The notes under the pieces were generated by a model. It did no database searches, was not told the origin of the DNA, and saw only the letters and a list, made by a program, of their open reading frames with translations. A DNA stretch of 64,000 nt, taken from positions 933,153 through 997,152 of the forward strand of contig JAMPHO010000001.1 of NCBI GenBank assembly GCA_023663385.1. Reading direction: 5' to 3'. Positions 54,124-61,087 of this stretch are shown here, in pieces (positions within the stretch are counted from its first letter, which is position 1; every line of letters begins with the position of its first letter). Position numbers and translations under genes: made by a program. This DNA comes from Alistipes timonensis. GTDB taxonomy: Bacteria > Bacteroidota > Bacteroidia > Bacteroidales > Muribaculaceae.

Positions 54124-56076
54124 TTATTTAAACATCCTGTCGATGTCGAGTGAGAGTCCTATAGTCCAGGTCCGACCCGTAGTCGGTGCCGAGTTCCAGT
54201 AGTAGACTTTCGGAACGTAGCCCATCAGGTTGTCGATGGCGGCGTTTATGTTGATTCCTTTCCAAACGGTTTGCTGGAGGGTCAGTTTCCAAAGGGTATA
54301 AGCGCCGTCGGTTTCGTAACGGCTTTCGGGCTTGGAGAGATAACGCCCCGAAAGTCCTATATAAAAGCGGTACCAGCGCCCGACATTATGTTGGAAATCA
54401 ACACGCCAGGTGGCGGAATGCGGGCGGGGCGATGAGAACTGGGAATCGAACTTGCGGCCAGCGACATGCAGATAGTTGTAGCTCGCCGAGAGTCCGAAAC
54501 CGCATACTGCCCTGTAGCGGGCCGTCGCATCGAGTCCGGCCACTTTTACACCCTCCTCGTTGGCATAAATCGCACCCTCCTCCCGGTCGGCATCGCCGGG
54601 GTAGTCAGTAGTGGTTATCCGGCGGTCGTAGTAGTTGTAATAACCTGATGCGGTGACGCTGTATTTGCCTCGGAAAATAGTTGCGGGAATTTCGCCGTAA
54701 TGCTCCAGGGAGAGGTTGAAATTGTGGCTGCGTTCAGGTTTGAGGTCGGGGTTGCCGTAAATCATCTGAATGCCAGCCATATCGAAATTCATATACATCT
54801 CCTTAAGGCTCGGGGCGCGGAAACCGCCGGCATATGAAGCGCGGATAGTCAGCCCTTTGAGCTTGAACATAGCGGCCAGGCGCCCGGTGAGGGCATTATT
54901 GCGCGAGGCCGAAAAGTAGTCGTCGCGCAGGGAACCAACGAGGTTGAGCCAGGGGAGGGGATTATAGTCGAACTGCACGAACAGGTCGGCCGAAGTCTGC
55001 CGGTGGTCGGCGTTGTCGGTGAACTGGTATGTTGTGAGATAGTCGTGGAGCACGTCGCCACCAGCGGTAAGGGCGTGCTTCCCCCAGAACTGATTATATA
55101 ATATGTGTACGACATGCTGACGGTTCGAGTAATCGTGGTCGTGGGTACGCTGGCCGAGCACGAAGCGCACCTTGTCGTACTGGTCATATCCGTAAGAGAG
55201 CTCCAGCTGGCGAGTGCCGTCGATTTCCCATATGCCGCGCAGTCCCGCGTTATAGTCGGAGTAGCGGTCGGTATAGTTATGTCGGTCGCTTGTGCGGCGG
55301 TAGTAGCCTCCCCGGGCGGTGAGCCGCAGGTTGTCGACAGGGCGGTATGTGAGCCTCTCCTTTACGTTGAAAGTCTCACCGCCGTAGATGTCGTGGATTT
55401 TCGACCGGGTGTCGAAAGCATCGGTGAGGTGCACCGTCTCGACTTTTGAATGGCGGGCTGTGGTGCTGGAGTTCCATCGCCCGGCGTTGAAATCGACCGA
55501 GGCGCCGGTACGCCACTCGTTGCCCAGCGAGCGGTAACGGGAATTCACGTTGACGTTCCACGGGTCGGTTGACTCGCGGCTTATGAGGTTAACCACACCA
55601 CCCACGGCGTTCGCGCCGTAGAGAGCCGAGGACGCGCCCTTGACTATCTCTACCTGTCCTACGTTTTCAAGGTCGAGGCGGCTGTAGTCCACATTGTCCA
55701 TCGTCTCCCCGGCGAGCCGCTCGCCGTCAACGAGAAAGAGTACCGCGTTGCCGCCGAAGCCGCTCATATTCAAGGAGGTCTCCTGCGTCATCGCATAGCC
55801 GAACTCCAGTCCGGGCAACTCCTCGGTGAGCAGGTCCTGGATATTTGTGGCGTCGGCGCGCCCGATTTCTTCCTCGGAAATGACGCGGGTCACAACGGGT
55901 ACGTCCTTTAACGCCTTGGGGGTACGGGTGGCTGTGACGACCACCTCTTCCAGGAGTCTCTCGTCGATGCTGAACTCCGGTTCCCCGGAAGCCTCGCCGG
56001 AGGTAATCCCCCCGGCGAGAAGGCTTCCCGGAACGAGGCCGAGCAGCGGCAAGAATCGGTGGCCGTTGACTCTCAT
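54124..56076 (-). CDS. hmuR: TonB-dependent haem receptor, HmuR-like
   Basis: 650 residues: signal peptide, TonB box region EEVVVTATRTPKAL, plug domain (~45-155; LPGLEFGYAMTQETSLNMSGFGGNAVLFLVDGERL, VEIVKGASSALYGANAVGGVVNLISR) and a beta barrel. The haem receptor pair FRAP (419-422) and NPDL (442-445) is present, as in P. gingivalis HmuR. Outer membrane location; it imports haem or related tetrapyrroles using TonB energy. Start codon overlaps the lipoprotein stop (ATGA). Confidence 0.93.
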   Translation of the reverse strand: MRVNGHRFLPLLGLVPGSLLAGGITSGEASGEPEFSIDERLLEEVVVTATRTPKALKDVPVVTRVISEEEIGRADATNIQDLLTEELPGLEFGYAMTQETSLNMSGFGGNAVLFLVDGERLAGETMDNVDYSRLDLENVGQVEIVKGASSALYGANAVGGVVNLISRESTDPWNVNVNSRYRSLGNEWRTGASVDFNAGRWNSSTTARHSKVETVHLTDAFDTRSKIHDIYGGETFNVKERLTYRPVDNLRLTARGGYYRRTSDRHNYTDRYSDYNAGLRGIWEIDGTRQLELSYGYDQYDKVRFVLGQRTHDHDYSNRQHVVHILYNQFWGKHALTAGGDVLHDYLTTYQFTDNADHRQTSADLFVQFDYNPLPWLNLVGSLRDDYFSASRNNALTGRLAAMFKLKGLTIRASYAGGFRAPSLKEMYMNFDMAGIQMIYGNPDLKPERSHNFNLSLEHYGEIPATIFRGKYSVTASGYYNYYDRRITTTDYPGDADREEGAIYANEEGVKVAGLDATARYRAVCGFGLSASYNYLHVAGRKFDSQFSSPRPHSATWRVDFQHNVGRWYRFYIGLSGRYLSKPESRYETDGAYTLWKLTLQQTVWKGININAAIDNLMGYVPKVYYWNSAPTTGRTWTIGLSLDIDRMFK

Positions 56077-56549
56077 TCCTTAGGAGCGCTGAAAGTGCAA
56101 ATCATAGGCATAGGCATCGCGCCGTAGTTGAGGCTGAACTTGACGGTCAGCGTTGAGCCGGAGTAGCTCCCCTGTGCTGTGCCGGAGAAATTCTTGCCAT
56201 CGGCGGTGGTGCCGCTGAAATCGGTGGATGCGAGTGTGTATTCACCGTCCTCTCCGCTGACCTTCACCCCCTCGATAGTGAAGCCGGGCACTTTCATCGG
56301 GGGATTGCCGAAGTCGGAGATGGCGATTGAGGCGGTGGCGTCGTCCGTAGCACTGACGGTGAACGTCATATCCTCGAATGTGGACTCGCTCCCCATAACA
56401 GAGCAGGTCATGTCGCCCTTGTAAACGCCTGCGACCTCCTTGGCGGCGGGGGTGTCGGGAGTGTCGTCCTTGTCGTCAGAACAGGAAATGGAGGTCACGG
56501 CTCCAAACAGGAGCGCCATAGAGGCGAAGATGGTTTTTAATGCTTTCAT
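56073..56549 (-). CDS. Calycin-like lipoprotein, first gene of the haem operon
   Basis: 158 residues from ATG 56549. Signal peptide with lipobox (FGAVTSISC), then a linker rich in Asp and Pro, and a beta-rich domain (VAGVYKGDMTCSVMGSE; MTFTVSATDDATASIAISDFGN; FSGTAQGSYSGSTLTVKFSL) of the calycin/lipocalin-like type found in Bacteroidetes lipoproteins. It occupies the position of hmuY in P. gingivalis but is not recognisably HmuY. It may bind haem at the cell surface; this is inferred from place only. Confidence 0.78.
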   Translation of the reverse strand: MKALKTIFASMALLFGAVTSISCSDDKDDTPDTPAAKEVAGVYKGDMTCSVMGSESTFEDMTFTVSATDDATASIAISDFGNPPMKVPGFTIEGVKVSGEDGEYTLASTDFSGTTADGKNFSGTAQGSYSGSTLTVKFSLNYGAMPMPMICTFSAPKE

Positions 56550-56585
56550 CGTTGCGAAATGTGTTTGATTGTTGTTTTGATGACG

Positions 56586-56616
56586 CGAAATTACATCCGT
56601 GCGCCACCCTCGGCAA
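56586..56616 (-). promoter_or_regulatory. Promoter of the haem operon
   Basis: On the minus strand: -33 TTG (56614-56616), 20-base spacer, -7 TAATTTCG (56586-56593). The leader would be about 30 bases. Confidence 0.65.
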
Positions 56617-56633
56617 TACCCGAAATCGGGGTA
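56617..56633. promoter_or_regulatory. Near-palindrome beside the haem operon -33, possible operator
   Basis: TACCCGA-AA-TCGGGGTA, an inverted repeat with one extra G, directly upstream of the haem operon -33. Candidate binding site for the divergent regulator. Confidence 0.4.
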
Positions 56634-56707
56634 ATTAAGCATCGGATTCGCGCGCCGCGGCTCTCACCGCCAAGCGTTGACGGCCAATCGGTAATGATTT
56701 TTGGGTA

Positions 56708-56738
56708 TTGCTTGGAATAATTCTTAGCCGTAACTTTG
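56708..56738 (+). promoter_or_regulatory. Promoter of the diiron LuxR-type regulator
   Basis: -33 TTG (56708-56710), 20-base spacer, -7 TAACTTTG (56731-56738). Leader of about 15 bases before ATG 56759. Confidence 0.75.
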
Positions 56739-56758
56739 CATGGGAAAAACAACCATTG

Positions 56759-57721
56759 ATGAATTACATGAACGGCAAACACAATAGATACCTCCCGACA
56801 AACAGGATGAGGGAGATTATACGAGACAACAATATGCTGCTGATGGCCATAAGCAGGTTCGACATCGCGTTTGGCTTCGGCGATTCCACAATCGAGGACG
56901 CCTGCCGCGATAACGGGGTCGACACCTCCACCTTCCTGGCCGTGTGCAACCTCCTGAGCGGACACGGCGATGATAGCGCCAATGTATCGCTCCCCTCGCT
57001 CATGGGGTATCTCCGCCGGGCGCACACCTCTTTTCTCGATGTGACGCTCCCCAAGATACGCCACCATCTGATCGAGGCAATCAATTATTCCGAGACCGAC
57101 GATGTCGCTTTCCTTCTGATGAAGTTTTTCGATGACTACGTCGTGGAGGTCAAGCGGCATATGGATTATGAGAACGATGTCATTTTCAACTACGTTGACC
57201 GCCTCCTGAGCGGGGATGTCGACGAGGAATTCTCCATTTCGCGGTTCTCAACAAGCCACTCCCCCATGGCAGCCAAGCTGAACGAGCTCAAAGACATTTA
57301 TATATACCACTACAAGCAGAAGGAAAACGCCCGACTGAGCGCCACCCTGTTCGACATTATTATATGTGAGCGCGACCTTACGGCCCACTTCGAGGTCGAG
57401 GAGCGACTTTTCGTGCCCGCGGTCGAACGACTGGAGAACTCGCTCCGCACGTCGCTTGTAGACACGGGGGGCGACAACGCGGAAGAGGAGACCAACCCGC
57501 AGCTCGAAGCCCTCGGTTGCCGCGAAAAGGAGATTATTCGATGCGTGGCCCGCGGATTAAGCAACAAGGAGATCGCCGACGAGCTCTGCCTCTCGGTGCA
57601 TACAGTTGCAACCCATCGCCGCAATATCTCGTCGAAGCTCGGCATACATTCGAGCGCCGGGCTGGCCATATTCGCGATATTGAACAAACTCGTCGATCTC
57701 TCCGAGGTAAGGCCCCAATAG
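56759..57721 (+). CDS. LuxR-type regulator with RIC/YtfE-like diiron domain
   Basis: 320 residues in three parts. Residues ~25-65 resemble the ScdA/RIC N-terminal domain (FGFGDSTIEDACRDNGV), but the RIC di-cysteine is absent. Residues ~80-220 are a hemerythrin-like four-helix bundle: H89, H134, E138, H167, H210 and E214 match the YtfE iron ligands (H84, H129, E133, H160, H204, E208) with almost the same spacing. Residues ~250-310 are a LuxR helix-turn-helix (LGCREKEIIRCVARGLSNKEIADELCLSVHTVATHRRNI). Predicted iron, oxygen or nitric-oxide sensor that binds DNA. Diverges from the haem operon with about 210 bases between, which suggests it controls it. Confidence 0.87.
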   Translation: MNYMNGKHNRYLPTNRMREIIRDNNMLLMAISRFDIAFGFGDSTIEDACRDNGVDTSTFLAVCNLLSGHGDDSANVSLPSLMGYLRRAHTSFLDVTLPKIRHHLIEAINYSETDDVAFLLMKFFDDYVVEVKRHMDYENDVIFNYVDRLLSGDVDEEFSISRFSTSHSPMAAKLNELKDIYIYHYKQKENARLSATLFDIIICERDLTAHFEVEERLFVPAVERLENSLRTSLVDTGGDNAEEETNPQLEALGCREKEIIRCVARGLSNKEIADELCLSVHTVATHRRNISSKLGIHSSAGLAIFAILNKLVDLSEVRPQ

Positions 57722-57913
57722 TGGCGCTCCGGCATAAAACTTCAATTTTCATACGGCAAGTTTGAAGTTTATTCAAAGTTTATTCAAGGCAGCTCCCCGC
57801 GGTTTTTTAATCGAGAAACCCCTCCATAAGGTGTAAAAACGGGTTACAGCCCCCTGTTTTCGGGCCAAAACGAGAAAAAAATCATTTTTTTCGCAATTTT
57901 TTCGGGAAAACGC

Positions 57914-57943
57914 TTGCAGATTCAAAAAAAGTCCGTACCTTTG
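57914..57943 (+). promoter_or_regulatory. Promoter of tRNA-Glu
   Basis: -33 TTG (57914-57916), 19-base spacer, -7 TACCTTTG (57936-57943). Confidence 0.75.
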
Positions 57944-57983
57944 CAGTGTTCAAAGGAACAACGACTACTAAGAACAAAATAAT

Positions 57984-58056
57984 GGCGATTTAGTGTAGTG
58001 GCCTAGCACGCCACCCTCTCACGGTGGAGACCCGGGTTCGATTCCCGGATTCGCTA
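57984..58056 (+). tRNA. tRNA-Glu (anticodon CTC)
   Basis: 73 bases. Anticodon arm CCACCCTCTCACGGTGG with CTC in the loop, T-arm CCGGGTTCGATTCCCGG, discriminator A. The acceptor stem GGCGATT/ATTCGCT contains one T-T mismatch and a G-T pair. CCA is not encoded. Confidence 0.9.
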
Positions 58057-58063
58057 CTCGCCT

Positions 58064-58092
58064 AAGGCTCCGCTCAAGCGGAGCCTTAATTT
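58064..58092 (+). terminator. Terminator after tRNA-Glu
   Basis: Stem AAGGCTCCGC/GCGGAGCCTT, loop TCAA, then AATTTTG. Confidence 0.9.
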
Positions 58093-58182
58093 TGAAAACT
58101 TACAAACCCAACATAAACCGGGACCGCCCCCACCTTTGAGGACGATTCCCGACCCCCGGGGCGAAAGCCTCGTTTTCTTCCC

Positions 58183-58255
58183 GCCGCAATAGCTCAGTTG
58201 GTAGAGCATTTCATTCGTAACGAAAAGGTCGTGGGTTCGAGTCCCACTCGCGGCT
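58183..58255 (+). tRNA. tRNA-Thr (anticodon CGT)
   Basis: 73 bases. Anticodon loop TTCGTAA, T-arm GTGGGTTCGAGTCCCAC, acceptor GCCGCAA/TCGCGGC with one mismatch, discriminator T. CCA not encoded. An AT-rich islet follows, but I find no repeat of the tRNA end downstream. Confidence 0.9.
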
Positions 58256-58270
58256 CAAAACCAAAACACT

Positions 58271-58309
58271 AAGTTTCAGTCAGTTGTACAACTGCTGAAA
58301 CTTATTTTT
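58271..58309 (+). terminator. Terminator after tRNA-Thr
   Basis: Stem AAGTTTCAG/CTGAAACTT enclosing the palindrome CAGTTGTACAACTG, followed by ATTTTTT. Confidence 0.9.
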
Positions 58310-58731
58310 TATGAATTTAGGTTAAATATTATTTAATTATTCAGTATAATCCGTACGAAATCCGTATAAATATTTACAAATATACCCACTTTTGGGGCTA
58401 AAATGTACTCAAAATGTACTCGGCGGAACTGAGATCGTTAATAATCTATAATGATGGCCGCACTCATATTGTTGGCCGCGCTTGGTGCTCTTTGTGAGTT
58501 CTAACGGCAAAAGGCCGGTACCACCGAAAAGCGCATTATCGTTCAATGCGCATTATTAAAATAATCACAAAAACCTGTGTTTAGCCATATATCCCGTCGC
58601 TTTGTCATACGGCAGTGTTAATTATGACAATAGGAATTAGATATATATGTAATTCTATGCTATATAACATACTTTACAATAGAGCGAGATTGGAGGGTTA
58701 TGGGTAACTTTGTTACAAAAGTCAGCATCAT
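58310..58731. other. AT-rich intergenic region, no gene found
   Basis: About 420 bases without a convincing reading frame. It holds a direct repeat of AAAATGTACTC (58399-58421 area), a small hairpin GCGCATT/AATGCGC (58531-58551) and a -7-like TAACTTTG (58705-58712) just before the next gene, without a well-placed -33. Low GC starts here and continues to about 61.0 kb. Confidence 0.6.
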
Positions 58732-59310
58732 ATGAAGTTCGGATTTAGAAAGCCATCGCTCAAGCGAAGCATTGCCGCAATGACAACGGCGCCTATAAAA
58801 CGCTCCATATTACGCGAGATAATCCCCGGCTATGGCAAAAGGGGTATGGGCTGGGCAAACCCTAAAAAGGCGACATATAATCATCTTTATAATATGACTA
58901 ATATTGCCCCTTGTGATTTGATTAAATCTCCAAGAACTACCAAATCGTACCCTCGCGAAAAGCACTTATCTCAAAGAGAATATGAGTTGAGATCCCACTC
59001 TCTTGGAACCTACCAAAATGGCATAGAGCAATGTAAGATTATAATTGCTCTTTTTGGAATGGCAAATGGCGCCATAAGCGATACCACACACGCTTTTAAG
59101 GCCGTTAATCGCCTGTTCTCTTACACAAGTGGTTATTTGAACAAGCCCATGAATTGCGGTTTCGATTATTGCAATATGTGCCAAGAACGTTTAGACAAAG
59201 TTCACCGAATCAATCCTACCACAAAGGACATTTGCCTAAATATCGTGCACCGGCTCAAACGAGGAGAAGGTGCTGACGAAATCTTTCAGATGCTTTTAAG
59301 GCTAATATGA
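58732..59310 (+). CDS. Hypothetical protein with basic N-terminal module
   Basis: 192 residues, not recognised as a named family. The first ~60 residues (PSLKRSIAAMTTAPIKRSIL, then GYGKRGMGWANPKKATYNHLYN) recall a short basic module I have seen at the start of unrelated hypothetical proteins in several phyla. The rest is helical with a possible Cys pair CNMCQERLDKVH. No signal or membrane segment. AT-rich relative to the chromosome. A TAACTTTG -7 lies 20 bases upstream. Confidence 0.65.
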   Translation: MKFGFRKPSLKRSIAAMTTAPIKRSILREIIPGYGKRGMGWANPKKATYNHLYNMTNIAPCDLIKSPRTTKSYPREKHLSQREYELRSHSLGTYQNGIEQCKIIIALFGMANGAISDTTHAFKAVNRLFSYTSGYLNKPMNCGFDYCNMCQERLDKVHRINPTTKDICLNIVHRLKRGEGADEIFQMLLRLI

Positions 59311-59390
59311 ACAAAAACAAGGAGCGTTCCACGCACTTTCGCCGTAATACTATCAAGCAAGATTATGCATTAACCTAAAAACAAAGGGCT

Positions 59391-59483
59391 TTATCTTTTT
59401 ATAACCCAGTTAACATTATGCTGAATGCGCTTTGCGCAAACACTATTATAACGTACTCCATTGAAGTTTTTGAAATCCTTCAT
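59391..59483 (-). CDS. Possible 30-residue small protein
   Basis: ATG at 59483, stop TAA at 59391; basic, aromatic-rich peptide beginning MKDFKNFNGVRY and ending NVNWVIKR. It lies in the gap between two hypothetical genes. No homology is known to me and it could equally be a remnant or chance frame. Confidence 0.25.
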   Translation of the reverse strand: MKDFKNFNGVRYNSVCAKRIQHNVNWVIKR

Positions 59484-59509
59484 GTTAACACCTAAATTCT
59501 TTGGACAGA

Positions 59510-60181
59510 TTACTTATGATTTATTTCAATCATTATACTATTTTTAATATCTGACATCTTTTGTAAAACCGCCATTTTTTGCCCAACTATTTCTTGATTC
59601 TTATCAATTAGTTCGCAAACTGCTCTTAAAACATCAGGCATATCTTGAACCAGAATAGGAGATGAGGAAACAATAACGGAATCAAGTAAAGCGCAGTCAG
59701 TGATATAATAAGGCGTAACCTCGGTATTGCCTGATATTTTTATTTTCGCGACATAACTTCGCATAGTGCTTATCGAAGTATCAGCGACATTCAAGGCTTT
59801 GCGTGTTTCAGCTTCCCTCATCTTTTTTCTATTGGGGTGATATTGTATTTCAAGTAAACTGCTCATTATCACCGATGCAAACTCGACCGCATTTCGCTTC
59901 CGATATGAATATGATGTTTTAGGCAGGTATGTGTTGATAGTATCTAACATCCACCTTTCCATATTGTCAATGGAATCCTCTAATTCTGCTAAACCTTGCA
60001 GAACTCCCAAGATGTTTGTGGAATCAGTTTGGCTTATGCTTGCAATCCCTTTATAATCTTTAGGATCTACAAAGTTTTGGGCTACATAGTCCTCTATACT
60101 CAGTTCGATACGTCCTTTGGGATTGTTTGAGCACCCCACAAATAGAACTATGGAGAGCATCACCACGATTAACTTTTTCAT
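59510..60181 (-). CDS. Hypothetical lipoprotein
   Basis: About 223 residues. Signal peptide with lipobox (KKLIVVMLSIVLFVGC); the mature part is helical and polar (LQGLAELEDSIDNMERWML; VCELIDKNQEIVGQKMAVLQKM). No family recognised. ATG 60181 gives the cleanest signal peptide; ATG 60187 is possible. AT-rich. It is on the same strand as the coiled-coil membrane protein upstream, 112 bases apart. Confidence 0.7.
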   Translation of the reverse strand: MKKLIVVMLSIVLFVGCSNNPKGRIELSIEDYVAQNFVDPKDYKGIASISQTDSTNILGVLQGLAELEDSIDNMERWMLDTINTYLPKTSYSYRKRNAVEFASVIMSSLLEIQYHPNRKKMREAETRKALNVADTSISTMRSYVAKIKISGNTEVTPYYITDCALLDSVIVSSSPILVQDMPDVLRAVCELIDKNQEIVGQKMAVLQKMSDIKNSIMIEINHK

Positions 60182-60298
60182 ATGCATAAATTAATTATTG
60201 AAATGTTTCCTGTACTTAGCTTTTGCATCGCTCATAATCTATATTATAATGCCACTTGAATGTGCGGGAAACCTGCCAGAAAGACAGCGAATACATAT

Positions 60299-61003
60299 TC
60301 ATTTATTAGTGAGTAGTTTATGTCGATTAAGCCGATGCTCGTTTATTTTAACCACGTTTTCCGCTCCCAATAGAAATGAATTTTTCATAATTTCCTTAAA
60401 ATAGGCATCACATTTTTCATGAATATCTTCTGTAAACACAGCTCTTGCGGCTTCGACATTCCCATCCTTAAACAGGAAAGCTGCACTCAGGTCCATACAT
60501 TGAACGCACATACCCACCAAAGAGGCAATCAGCTCATCATCTTTATTTGAACTAACTAAATGAACAATTGATTTAGCTGATACTGCATAGCAATTACGGA
60601 AGTGCCTCGTCCGAGCCTCAATTGGCATCGATTTGTCAAGATTTGTCTGCACAAATTCTATCATCGCCATCGCCAAAAGGTTGGTACCTGTGCTGTAATC
60701 TTCCGAAGATTTCCTTGAAACTTCAATTTTATCCTGGGCTTCATTGAGCCGTAACATCGTATTTGAGAGACGCTTTTCTGCTTTACGGACTCTGCTTTCA
60801 ATACCTACTACCGAATAAATCTGCCACCCTACAAGAACTGTAACAAGCGCAGCAAAAATAGTCACTATTGTCCCCTGATAATCAAGCCTTGTCGGATTTG
60901 TGAAGTCAATAGTTCTCGGCAATGAAATCATCAACGCCGTCATCGCCATCGCCATAGTAAGTATAACGCATATCCAAAACAGGGTCTTTTCGTTAAAGCT
61001 CAT
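60299..61003 (-). CDS. Hypothetical membrane protein with coiled coil
   Basis: 234 residues: two hydrophobic helices near the N terminus (~8-28 and ~45-66), then a coiled coil (~68-100, VGIESRVRKAEKRLSNTMLRLNEAQDKI) and a helical C-terminal domain. No known family. The architecture (two membrane helices, coiled coil, soluble helical tail) suggests a membrane-tethered scaffold. AT-rich. It lies 84 bases downstream of lon on the same strand. Confidence 0.7.
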   Translation of the reverse strand: MSFNEKTLFWICVILTMAMAMTALMISLPRTIDFTNPTRLDYQGTIVTIFAALVTVLVGWQIYSVVGIESRVRKAEKRLSNTMLRLNEAQDKIEVSRKSSEDYSTGTNLLAMAMIEFVQTNLDKSMPIEARTRHFRNCYAVSAKSIVHLVSSNKDDELIASLVGMCVQCMDLSAAFLFKDGNVEAARAVFTEDIHEKCDAYFKEIMKNSFLLGAENVVKINEHRLNRHKLLTNK

Positions 61004-61087
61004 TGTTTATTGTTTTCATTATTGAAAATTATTCGTGCATATGCTTCTCTTAGCTTGTGGGAGGTCAAGAGAATCGGCCGGGGGGCT

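Noticed and set aside
58183-58255. tRNA-Thr as attachment site of the AT-rich islet
   Set aside because: I could not find a copy of its 3' end downstream up to lon, and no integrase gene is present, so the idea is left as unproven.
58399-58421. Two copies of AAAATGTACTC as start of a CRISPR or other array
   Set aside because: Only two adjacent copies, no spacers and no cas genes. No CRISPR array was found in the window.
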